Position numbers and translations under genes: made by a program. A DNA stretch of 35,055 nt from Actinomycetota bacterium. GTDB taxonomy: Bacteria > Actinomycetota > Acidimicrobiia > Acidimicrobiales > JAJPHE01. Below are positions 27,417 through 34,456 of this stretch, one piece after another (position 1 is the stretch's first letter; each line of letters begins with the position of its first letter). Where the stretch lies: assembly GCA_021325435.1 (NCBI GenBank), contig JAJPHE010000147.1, forward strand, positions 1-35,055, read 5' to 3'. The notes beneath the pieces are model-generated. The model searched no databases and was not told the origin of the DNA. It worked only from the letters and a program-made list of their open reading frames with translations.

Positions 27417-28477
27417 AACCCCATTGTCGCGCCGTCGACGAGGGGGCCGTCGAGGGCGTGCAGAACCTGGCTGGCCGACAGGGCCCGGTCCTCGGCGGGC
27501 GTGGTCGGCGGCGGGGGAGCGCCGACCGCCAGCGAGGCGGCGGCGACCACGGCCCGGACCAGCTCGCGCAGCTCGCGGGGCGGCGGGAAGTACTCCTCCT
27601 CGTCGATCACCGCCACCCGCTCGGGGGGGATCCGCGGCGCCAGCCGCTGGATGACCGCCTCGACCAGCTCCTCGGGCGCCGAGGCCCCGGCGGTGACCGC
27701 CACCGTGCCGGACAGGTCGTCGGGGACCTCGTCGGGGCCGTCCACCCGGTAGACCCGGGGACAGCCCGCCGCCCGGGCCACCTTGGTCAGGGCCACGGTG
27801 TTGGAGGAGTTCTCCGAGCCGATGACGACCACGGCGTCGGCGGTGCCGGCCACCGCCTTCAGGGCGGTCTGGCGGTTGGTGGTGGCGAAGCACAGGTCGG
27901 AGCGCCCCGGCATCCACAGGTCGGGGAAGCGGCGCCGGGCGGCGTCCACCACCCCGGACCACTCGTCGTGGCTCAGGGTGGTCTGGGCCAGCAGGGCCAC
28001 CGGGGTGCCCGGGTCGGCCAGGTCCTCCACGTCGTCCTCGGTCTCGACCAGCCGGACGGCGGCCGGGGCCTCGGCCATGGTGCCGACGGCCTCCTCGTGG
28101 CCCTCGTGGCCCACGTAGAGGACGGTGTAGCCCTTGCCGGCCCTGGTCTTCACCTCGTGATGGACCTTGGTGACCAGCGGGCACACCGCGTTGACCACCA
28201 CTCCTCCGCCCCGGCGGGCCGCCTCGACCACTTCCGGCGCCGAGCCGTGGGCCGACAGCATGAGCGGGGCGCCGGGGGGCACCTCGGCCACCTCGTCGAC
28301 GAAGACCACGCCCAGGCGGCGGAACCGGTCCACGACCAGCTGGTTGTGGACGATCTCGTGGTAGCAGTAGACGGGGGGCTCGAAGACCCGGACCATCCAC
28401 GCCAGGGCCTTGATGGCCATCTCCACTCCGGCGCAAAAGCCGCGGGGCTCGGCCAGCAGCACCCGGTCCACGCCCAC
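27413..28477 (-). CDS. ispH: 4-hydroxy-3-methylbut-2-enyl diphosphate reductase
   Basis: A 354-residue iron-sulfur enzyme making IPP and DMAPP in the last step of the MEP isoprenoid pathway. The three cluster cysteines are Cys15 (PRGFCAGVEMA), Cys99 (NAVCPLVTKVH) and Cys196 (SDLCFATTNRQ). The proton-relay Glu region HEGHEEAVGT (124-133) and GSENSSNT are present. About 40 C-terminal residues (from AVGAPPPPTT) are a Pro/Ala-rich extension beyond the fold. GTG 28477 follows a TAGCCT -10 hexamer by 6 bases, predicting a leaderless mRNA. It is divergent from the DUF512 gene. Confidence 0.96.
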   Translation of the reverse strand: MGVDRVLLAEPRGFCAGVEMAIKALAWMVRVFEPPVYCYHEIVHNQLVVDRFRRLGVVFVDEVAEVPPGAPLMLSAHGSAPEVVEAARRGGGVVVNAVCPLVTKVHHEVKTRAGKGYTVLYVGHEGHEEAVGTMAEAPAAVRLVETEDDVEDLADPGTPVALLAQTTLSHDEWSGVVDAARRRFPDLWMPGRSDLCFATTNRQTALKAVAGTADAVVVIGSENSSNTVALTKVARAAGCPRVYRVDGPDEVPDDLSGTVAVTAGASAPEELVEAVIQRLAPRIPPERVAVIDEEEYFPPPRELRELVRAVVAAASLAVGAPPPPTTPAEDRALSASQVLHALDGPLVDGATMGL

Positions 28478-28489
28478 CCGGCCAGGCTA
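28478..28489 (-). promoter_or_regulatory. -10 hexamer for leaderless ispH
   Basis: On the minus strand TAGCCT (plus-strand AGGCTA at 28484-28489) ends 6 bases before the ispH GTG. Confidence 0.5.
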
Positions 28490-28504
28490 CCGGCCGCCCG
28501 GTCG

Positions 28505-28516
28505 TATCCTTTCCCC
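28505..28516 (+). promoter_or_regulatory. -10 hexamer for the leaderless DUF512 gene
   Basis: TATCCT at 28505-28510 fits TANNNT and ends 6 bases before ATG 28517. It shares a 39-base intergenic space with the ispH promoter on the other strand. Confidence 0.55.
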
Positions 28517-29866
28517 ATGTCGCTACCCAGGGTGGCGGCCGTTGACGAGGGCTCGCCGGCCCACCGGGCCGGCCTCCAACCCGGGGACGAGATCCTTTCC
28601 ATCAACGGTCGGGTCCCCCGCGACGTCATCCAATACCGGCTTCTGGTCGATGAGGCCGAGGTGGACCTCGAGCTGCGCCGCGGCGGGCTCGAGACGGCGG
28701 CACGCGTCTCGAAGTCAGACGGGGAGCCGCTGGGGGCGGAGATCACCTCGGCCCTGTTCGACCAGGTCCGCACGTGCGACAACCACTGCGAGTTCTGCTT
28801 CATCTACCAGCTGCCCAAAGGCCTGCGCCCCAGCCTGTACATGAAGGACGACGACTACCGGCTGTCCTTCCTGTACGGGAACTTCACCACCCTCACCCGC
28901 TTCACCGAAGCCGACCTCGAGCGGGTGGTGACCGAGGGGCTGTCGCCCCTGTTCGTGAGCATCCACGCCACCGACCCCGAGGTGCGGGCCCGCCTGCTGC
29001 GCAACCGGCGGGGCGCCACCAGCCTGCGGTGGCTGCGGGCTTTGCTCGACCACGGCATCGAGGTGCACGGACAGCTCGTCGTGTGCCCCGGTGTCAACGA
29101 CGGCGAGGTGCTGGCCGCCACCCTGTCCGGCATCCTCGACCAGTATCCCGAGCTGGCCAGCGCGGCTGCCGTTCCCCTCGGTGTCAGCCGCCACTCGACC
29201 GAGCCGTCGCTGCGCCCCCACACCACCGAAGAAGCGGCCGCCGTGGTCGACCTGGTCGAGGAGTGGCAGGAGACGTTCCTGTCCTGCCTCGGGCGCCGGC
29301 TGGTGTTCGTCGCCGACGAGTACTACCTGCTCGCCGGGCGCCCGCTGCCCCCGCCCGACGCCTACGAGGGCTTCCCCCAGCACGAGAACGGCATCGGCAT
29401 CGCCGCCGCCTTCCGGGCCGCCTTCGTCGGCGCGACCGCCGCCCACGGGGTCCGGCCCGGGTTCTTCGCGTGGGTCGACGGCGCCCCGGCCGCCGGCTAC
29501 CGGGCGACCCGGTCGGCCGAGACCCGGGTGGCCCTGAGAGCCCGGCCCGGCGCCCCGGTCGCCGTCCTGACCGGTCGGTACGGGGCGGCCGTGCTCGGCC
29601 CCCTTCTCGCCGGCCGGGCCCGGGTGATCACCGTCGAGAACCGCTTCTTCGGAGGCAACGTCGGCGTGGCCGGCCTCATGGTCGGCGAGGACGTCGCCGT
29701 CACCCTCAGCCAGGAGCCGCCCGGCCACCGCTACCTGCTGCCCGACGTCTGCCTGTCGGGCGGCCGGTTCCTCGACGGGATGGCGGTAGAGGACCTTCCC
29801 CGCCCGGTCGAGGTGGTGGCCACCGACGGGGCCTCGCTGCGCCGGGCCCTCGAGGTCGTCCGATGA
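28517..29866 (+). CDS. PDZ / radical-SAM DUF512 protein
   Basis: A 449-residue protein of unknown reaction. An N-terminal PDZ-like domain (residues 1-65, with SPAHRAGLQPGDEILSINGR) precedes a radical-SAM-type iron-sulfur motif, Cys87-x3-Cys91-x2-Cys94 in CDNHCEFCF, and the conserved LSFLYGNFTTLTRFTEAD and SIHATDPEVR segments. The DUF512 domain fills the C-terminal part (for example VADEYYLLAGRPLPP and QHENGIG). ATG 28517 is set by the PDZ start and the leaderless promoter. The gene overlaps der by ATGA, a pairing also common in clostridia, which hints at a role in ribosome maturation or rRNA/tRNA modification; this is inference from context. Confidence 0.92.
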   Translation: MSLPRVAAVDEGSPAHRAGLQPGDEILSINGRVPRDVIQYRLLVDEAEVDLELRRGGLETAARVSKSDGEPLGAEITSALFDQVRTCDNHCEFCFIYQLPKGLRPSLYMKDDDYRLSFLYGNFTTLTRFTEADLERVVTEGLSPLFVSIHATDPEVRARLLRNRRGATSLRWLRALLDHGIEVHGQLVVCPGVNDGEVLAATLSGILDQYPELASAAAVPLGVSRHSTEPSLRPHTTEEAAAVVDLVEEWQETFLSCLGRRLVFVADEYYLLAGRPLPPPDAYEGFPQHENGIGIAAAFRAAFVGATAAHGVRPGFFAWVDGAPAAGYRATRSAETRVALRARPGAPVAVLTGRYGAAVLGPLLAGRARVITVENRFFGGNVGVAGLMVGEDVAVTLSQEPPGHRYLLPDVCLSGGRFLDGMAVEDLPRPVEVVATDGASLRRALEVVR

Positions 29867-31197
29867 CGGCGGTGGCCGACCATCCCCCGGTGCGCCGCCC
29901 GGTGGTGGCCCTCGTCGGGCGGCCCAACGTGGGCAAGTCGACCCTGCTCAACCGCATAGTGGGCCGGCGCGAGGCCATCGTCGAAGAGCGGCCCGGCGTC
30001 ACCCGCGACCGCAAGGTCGTCGAAGGGGAGTGGGCGGGGCGGGTCTTCGACGTGGTCGACACCGGTGGGTGGCTGGCCGGCGGCGGCCGCCTCGAGCAGC
30101 AGGTGAGCGCCCAGGCCGAGCGGGCCATCGCCCAGGCCGACGTGGTCCTGCTGGTCGTCGACGCCGCCGTCGGGGTGACCGAGGAGGACGAACAGGTGGC
30201 CGGTCTCCTGCGCCGGTCGGGCCGGCCGGTGCTGGTGGTGGCCAACAAGGTCGACTCCGACACCCGTGAGCCCGACGTGTGGGAGTTCACCCGGCTGGGG
30301 CTGGGCGACCCCTGGCCGGTCAGCGCCCTGCACGGGCGGGGCTCGGGCGACCTGCTCGACCAGGTGGTGAGCCGGCTCCCCGCAGAGCCGGAGCCGGCGG
30401 CGCCCGCCGACCAGGAAGAGGAAGGGCCGGGCTGCCCGGCGGTCGCCATCGTGGGCCGGCCCAACGTGGGCAAGTCCACCCTGTTCAACCGCCTCATCGG
30501 CGAGGACCGCTCGGTCACCCACGACATGCCGGGCACCACCCGCGACGCCATCGACACCGTCGTCGAGACCGACGAAGGCCCCGTCCGGTTCGTCGACACC
30601 GCCGGGCTGCGCCGCCGGGCCCGGGCCGGGGAGGCGACCGAGTACTACTCGCTGGTCCGGGCGCTCAAGGCCATCGACCGGGCCGACACCGCCCTCCTCG
30701 TGATCGACGCCACCGAGGGGGTAACCCACCAGGACCAGCGCCTGGCCGAACGGGTCGACGCCGCCGGCAGCCCGATCGTGATCGTGCTGAACAAGTGGGA
30801 GACCCTCGACGCCGACGCCCGGGCCAACGTCATCGCCCAGGTGGCCGACCGCCTGTCGTTCCTCGGCTACGCGCCCGTCCTCAAGGTGAGCGCCCTCACC
30901 GGTCTCGGCGTCCACAAGCTGCTGCCGGCTCTGCGCCAAGCGGTGACCGAATACCACCGGCGGGTGCCGACCGCCGAGCTGAACCGGGCCGTCCAGGCCG
31001 CCCAGGCCGCCCACCCGGCGCCGGGGTCGCGGATCCTGTACGCCACCCAGGGCGCGGTCGACCCCCCGACCTTCACCGTGTTCGCCACCCGCACCCTGCC
31101 GCCCACCTATCTGCGCTATCTCGAGCGTCGGATCCGTGAGCATTTCGGGTTCGGGCCGACACCCCTGAAGATCCGGGTGAGAAGGAGATCCTCGTGA
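29863..31197 (+). CDS. der: GTPase Der (EngA), ribosome assembly
   Basis: A 444-residue double-GTPase needed for 50S subunit maturation. Two G domains each begin GRPNVGKS, at residues 19-26 and 198-205. The first has DTGGW and NKVD, the second DTAGLRRR and NKWE. The KH-like C-terminal domain starts near HKLLPAL and ends with FGFGPTPLKIRVRRRS. ATG 29863 overlaps the DUF512 stop (ATGA). A strong hairpin follows the stop. This is the equivalent of Rv1713 and ends the conserved block. Confidence 0.97.
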   Translation: MTAVADHPPVRRPVVALVGRPNVGKSTLLNRIVGRREAIVEERPGVTRDRKVVEGEWAGRVFDVVDTGGWLAGGGRLEQQVSAQAERAIAQADVVLLVVDAAVGVTEEDEQVAGLLRRSGRPVLVVANKVDSDTREPDVWEFTRLGLGDPWPVSALHGRGSGDLLDQVVSRLPAEPEPAAPADQEEEGPGCPAVAIVGRPNVGKSTLFNRLIGEDRSVTHDMPGTTRDAIDTVVETDEGPVRFVDTAGLRRRARAGEATEYYSLVRALKAIDRADTALLVIDATEGVTHQDQRLAERVDAAGSPIVIVLNKWETLDADARANVIAQVADRLSFLGYAPVLKVSALTGLGVHKLLPALRQAVTEYHRRVPTAELNRAVQAAQAAHPAPGSRILYATQGAVDPPTFTVFATRTLPPTYLRYLERRIREHFGFGPTPLKIRVRRRSS

Positions 31198-31208
31198 GTC
31201 GGCAGCTT

Positions 31209-31227
31209 GGCCCGCCTCAGGCGGGCC
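31209..31227 (+). terminator. Terminator hairpin after der
   Basis: GGCCCGCC at 31209-31216 and GGCGGGCC at 31220-31227 form a perfect 8-bp stem with the 3-base loop TCA, starting 11 bases after the der stop. The following ATTAGG holds the next -10 box, so the DUF512-der transcript ends where the next unit begins. Confidence 0.7.
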
Positions 31228-31229
31228 AT

Positions 31230-31244
31230 TAGGTTCGGGTCGCC
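31230..31244 (+). promoter_or_regulatory. -10 hexamer for the SpoIIE phosphatase unit
   Basis: TAGGTT at 31230-31235 fits TANNNT and ends 9 bases before ATG 31245, immediately after the der terminator. No ribosome binding site is seen. Confidence 0.45.
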
Positions 31245-32327
31245 ATGGTCGAACGGGCGGTACTGGCCGCGGTCAGCGCCGGTTGCCTGGTGGCCGCCTG
31301 GATGTGGGGGCGGTCGAGCCGTCGCCTGCAGCGGGCCATGCGCCGCATCGAGCAGGCCTCGGGCGCCGGGGCCGACGCCGCCGCCCTGGCCCGGGCCGCC
31401 TTCAACAAGGAGACCCACACCGCCCTGCTGTACGCCGTGCTCGCCATCGGCGCCACCCTCATCCTCGTGCTGGGTCGCAGCCTCTACTACATCCCGTTCC
31501 TCCTGGTGTTCGCCCCGATCGGCGTCTCGTTCCGCTACGCCTCGCGGTTCCTCGCCGCGGCGCGCCTGGCCGAGGAGCGCTCGGTCATCGAGCGGCGGGC
31601 CGAGGAGGTCCTGGCCCAGGAGCAGCTGGCCCCCATGCGGTGGTCGGCCCGGCTCGCCCCCGAGCAGCTGCCGGAGATCGACGGCTTCGAGGTGGGCACC
31701 CTCTACGAACCGGGGACCGGGGCCATGGCCGGCGACTTCTACGACCTGTACCCCAGCGGCCGGGGCCGGCTGGCGGCGGTGATCGGCGACGTGTCGGGCC
31801 ACGGCATCGACCCGTCGATCACCGCCTTTCAGGTCAAGTACCTGTTGCGGGTCTTCCTGCGCCAGTACCGCGACCCGGCCCAGGCCATGGAGGAGCTGAA
31901 CGCCGTCATGAGCAGCCAGCCCCACACCGAGGAGCTGGTGTCGCTGTGCGCGGTCGTGTTCGACCAGTCGGCGGGGACACTGCGGTACGCGTCGGCCGGC
32001 CATCCCCCCGCCTGGCACTGGCACGACGGCGCCGTGCGGCCCTTGCGAGCGACCGGGCCACTGTTGACCCTGGCCCCGTCGGCCACCTACACCAGCCGCG
32101 AGGTCGGTCTGGACCCCGGCGACGTCCTGCTGCTGTACACCGACGGCCTGGCCGAGGCCCGCGCCGGCGAGAACCTCTTCGGAGAGGAGCGGGTGGCGAG
32201 CATCCTGCGGCGCGACCCCGGCCTCGACGTGAGCATCCTGTGCAAGACGCTGCGCGACGCCGCCCTCGAGTTCGCCGACCAGCCCTTCGGCGACGACATC
32301 GCCATCCTGGCCGTGCGCCGCACGTGA
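31245..32327 (+). CDS. Membrane-anchored SpoIIE/RsbU-type PP2C phosphatase
   Basis: A 360-residue protein. Three hydrophobic stretches (about residues 3-20, 60-76 and 80-97) anchor it, a short coiled linker (residues 100-130) follows, and the rest is a PP2C-like phosphatase domain with metal-binding GDFYD (163-167), GDVSGHG (181-187), SAGHPPA, LLYTDGLAEAR and the C-terminal GDDIAILAVRR. Such enzymes dephosphorylate anti-sigma factor antagonists. No anti-sigma or antagonist gene is in the window and no sensor domain (PAS, GAF, HAMP) is visible. The stop overlaps the carboxylase start (GTGA), so the phosphatase and the carboxylase are translationally coupled. Confidence 0.92.
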   Translation: MVERAVLAAVSAGCLVAAWMWGRSSRRLQRAMRRIEQASGAGADAAALARAAFNKETHTALLYAVLAIGATLILVLGRSLYYIPFLLVFAPIGVSFRYASRFLAAARLAEERSVIERRAEEVLAQEQLAPMRWSARLAPEQLPEIDGFEVGTLYEPGTGAMAGDFYDLYPSGRGRLAAVIGDVSGHGIDPSITAFQVKYLLRVFLRQYRDPAQAMEELNAVMSSQPHTEELVSLCAVVFDQSAGTLRYASAGHPPAWHWHDGAVRPLRATGPLLTLAPSATYTSREVGLDPGDVLLLYTDGLAEARAGENLFGEERVASILRRDPGLDVSILCKTLRDAALEFADQPFGDDIAILAVRRT

Positions 32328-33877
32328 CCGCCGAGCCCACCGGCCCGTCGCCATCCGAGCCCGCGGCGCTGGCCGCGGCCAACGAAAGGGCCCTCGCCGG
32401 CAACCGGAGCGAGGGGGCCGACAAGCTGGCCCGCCAGAACAAGCTGTTCGTGCGGGAGCGCCTCGCCCTGCTCCTCGACCCCGGCAGCCTGGTGGAGGAC
32501 GGCCTGTTGGCCAACGCCAGCGACGGATCACTGCCGGCCGACGGGGTGGTGACGGGCACGGGCACGGTGGACGGCCGGCGGGTGTGCGTCATGGCCAACG
32601 ACCCGACGGTCAAAGCCGGATCCTGGGGCGCTCGCACCGTCGAGAAGATCGTGCGGCTGACCGAGTACGCCCTCGACCACGAGCTGCCGGTGTTCTGGCT
32701 GGTCGACTCGGCCGGGGCCCGCATCACCGACCAGGTGGAGCTGTTCCCCGGACGGCGGGGGGCGGGGCGGATCTTCTACAACCAGGTGAGGCTGTCGGGC
32801 CGGGTCCCCCAGATCTGCTGCCTGTTCGGGCCCTCGGCCGCCGGGGGGGCCTACATCCCGGCCTTCTGCGACGTCGTGTTCATGGTCGAGGGCAACGCGT
32901 CGATGTACCTCGGATCGCCCCGCATGGCCGAGATGGTCATCGGCGAGCAGACCACCCTCGAGGAGATGGGCGGCGCCCGCATGCACACGACCGTCTCCGG
33001 GTGCGGGGACAACCTGGCCGACGACGACGCCGCCGCCATCGCCGCCGCCCGTCGCTACTTCTCGTACCTACCGGGGTCGTGGAGAGACCAGCCGGCGGTG
33101 GTGGCCGCCCGCCCGCCGGCCCGCCAGATGACCGCCGACCTGGTGCCGGAGTCGGACCGGCAGGGATACGACATGCACCACCTGGTCGAGGCCCTGGTCG
33201 ACGCGGACAGCTTCTTCGAGGTGAAACCCCTCTACGCCCAGGAGATCATCGTCGGTTTCGGCCGCCTCGAGGGCCGTCCCGTCGGCATCGTCGCCAACAA
33301 CCCGGCCCGCAAGGGGGGCGTCCTGTTCGTCGACTCCGCCGACAAGGCCGCCCGGTTCATCTGGTGCTGCGACGCCTTCAACGTGCCGCTCGTCTTCCTC
33401 GCCGACGTCCCCGGGTTCATGGTCGGCACCCAGGTGGAGCGGGCCGGCATCATCCGCCACGGCGCCAAGATGATCACCGCCGTGTCCGAGGCGACCGTGC
33501 CCAAGGTGTCGGTCATCGTGCGCAAGGCCTACGGGGCGGGCCTGTACGCCATGGCCGGACCGGCCTTCGCCCCCGACGGCTGCATCGCCCTGCCCACGGC
33601 CCGCATCGCGGTGATGGGCCCGGAGGCGGCGGTCAACGCCGTCTACGCCAACCGCATCGCGGCCATCGATACCCCCGAGGAGCGTGAGCGGTTCGTCCAG
33701 GAGCGCCGGCGCGAGTACGAACAGGACGTCGACCTGCTGCGGCTGGCGTCCGACCTGGTGGTCGACGCCGTGGTCCAACCGGAGGACCTCCGGGCCGAGG
33801 TAGTGGCCCGGCTGGCCGCCGCCGCCGGCAAGGACCGCCGCTTCTCCGACCGCCACCACGGCGTGCCTCCCGTATGA
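32324..33877 (+). CDS. Acyl-CoA carboxylase beta (carboxyltransferase) subunit
   Basis: A 517-residue carboxyltransferase that moves the carboxyl group from biotin to an acyl-CoA such as acetyl-, propionyl- or methylcrotonyl-CoA. Crotonase-fold marks include VDSAGARITDQ, GPSAAGGAYIPAFCD, GEQTTLEEMGGARMHTTVSG in the N-half, and LADVPGFMVGTQVERAGIIRHGAKM and YGAGLYAMAGPAF in the C-half. The QVELFPGRRGAGRIFYNQV segment resembles methylcrotonyl/geranyl-type subunits, but substrate choice cannot be settled by eye. GTG 32324 overlaps the phosphatase stop. The biotin-carrying alpha subunit is not in the window and must be encoded elsewhere. Confidence 0.93.
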   Translation: MTAEPTGPSPSEPAALAAANERALAGNRSEGADKLARQNKLFVRERLALLLDPGSLVEDGLLANASDGSLPADGVVTGTGTVDGRRVCVMANDPTVKAGSWGARTVEKIVRLTEYALDHELPVFWLVDSAGARITDQVELFPGRRGAGRIFYNQVRLSGRVPQICCLFGPSAAGGAYIPAFCDVVFMVEGNASMYLGSPRMAEMVIGEQTTLEEMGGARMHTTVSGCGDNLADDDAAAIAAARRYFSYLPGSWRDQPAVVAARPPARQMTADLVPESDRQGYDMHHLVEALVDADSFFEVKPLYAQEIIVGFGRLEGRPVGIVANNPARKGGVLFVDSADKAARFIWCCDAFNVPLVFLADVPGFMVGTQVERAGIIRHGAKMITAVSEATVPKVSVIVRKAYGAGLYAMAGPAFAPDGCIALPTARIAVMGPEAAVNAVYANRIAAIDTPEERERFVQERRREYEQDVDLLRLASDLVVDAVVQPEDLRAEVVARLAAAAGKDRRFSDRHHGVPPV

Positions 33878-33894
33878 CGCCGGGGGGCTGACCG

Positions 33895-34092
33895 TTGCCG
33901 TGGTGCGAGGCCTGCCAACGGGAGGTGGACGACTCCGAGCTCGACGAGGAGGGGGGCTGCCCGACCTGCGGCACGGTGCTCACCGGGCCCCACCGGGTGC
34001 CGTGGCACTTCCGGGTGCTGGTGGTGGCCACCGCCATCTACCTTCTCTACCGGCTGGTCCAGGGCCTCATGTGGTTGGCCCACCACATCTGA
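33895..34092 (+). CDS. Small membrane zinc-ribbon protein
   Basis: A 65-residue protein with a two-CxxC zinc ribbon (MPWCEACQREVDDSE and GGCPTCGTVL) followed by one transmembrane helix (FRVLVVATAIYLLYRLVQGLMWL). The N-terminal ribbon would face one side of the membrane. TTG 33895 is chosen because a GGGGGG run lies 8-13 bases upstream and the ribbon begins at the next residue. It comes 17 bases after the carboxylase stop and is probably in the same transcript, but its role is unknown. Confidence 0.75.
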   Translation: MPWCEACQREVDDSELDEEGGCPTCGTVLTGPHRVPWHFRVLVVATAIYLLYRLVQGLMWLAHHI

Positions 34093-34110
34093 CCGGCCCC
34101 CGCCGGTCCC

Positions 34111-34133
34111 GAGCGCCGGGCTCGCCGGCGCTC
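34111..34133. terminator. Bidirectional hairpin between the zinc-ribbon gene and tRNA-Pro
   Basis: GAGCGCCGG at 34111-34119 and CCGGCGCTC at 34125-34133 form a perfect 9-bp stem with a 5-base loop. It lies 18 bases after the zinc-ribbon stop on the plus strand and 4 bases past the mature 3' end of the tRNA gene on the minus strand, so it can terminate both convergent units. Confidence 0.7.
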
Positions 34134-34136
34134 GAG

Positions 34137-34210
34137 TCGGGACGGCGGGACTTGAACCCGCGACCCCCAGACCCCCAGTCTGGTGCGCTACCAAACTGCG
34201 CCACGTCCCG
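34137..34210 (-). tRNA. tRNA-Pro (anticodon GGG)
   Basis: Read on the minus strand, 74 bases fold into a cloverleaf: acceptor CGGGACG/CGTCCCG with discriminator A, D-arm with GCGCAGTTTGGTAGCGC, anticodon stem CCAGA/TCTGG with loop CTGGGGG (anticodon GGG at loop positions 3-5), and T-arm GGGTTCAAGTCCC. CCA is not encoded, as in many actinobacterial tRNAs. The anticodon reads CCC and CCU proline codons, which are abundant in this GC-rich genome. A -10 hexamer lies 8 bases before the 5' end. Confidence 0.93.
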
Positions 34211-34224
34211 TGACCGGCATGGTA
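34211..34224 (-). promoter_or_regulatory. -10 hexamer just upstream of tRNA-Pro
   Basis: On the minus strand TACCAT (plus-strand ATGGTA at 34219-34224) ends 8 bases before the mature tRNA 5' end. The primary transcript would have almost no 5' leader. The rest of the 246-base gap up to 34456 shows no gene. Confidence 0.45.
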
Positions 34225-34415
34225 GCGGCGCCGCGGGGGAAGCCCACCGCCCGGATGTCACCCACTTCGGGCCCAGATGGTGGAAGACTTGGCGGCGGCG
34301 GGTGGGCGCCGACCGTTGCCCAGGGTCCTTGTCCTCCTCCGTGCCCCGTGCCATGTGGGCCGGCGCCTCCCGCTGCTTCCCCGGTCGCGATTTTCGGGTA
34401 TGACCGACGTAGCGG

Positions 34416-34421
34416 TACCTT
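34416..34421 (+). promoter_or_regulatory. Possible -10 hexamer of the ferritin-like gene
   Basis: TACCTT at 34416-34421 fits TANNNT and would start a leader of about 29 bases that contains GGGGAGG at 34446-34452, the ribosome binding site 4 bases before ATG 34457. Confidence 0.35.
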
Positions 34422-34456
34422 CGCCGCCAAACACACCGGCAGGCAGGGGAGGCCAC

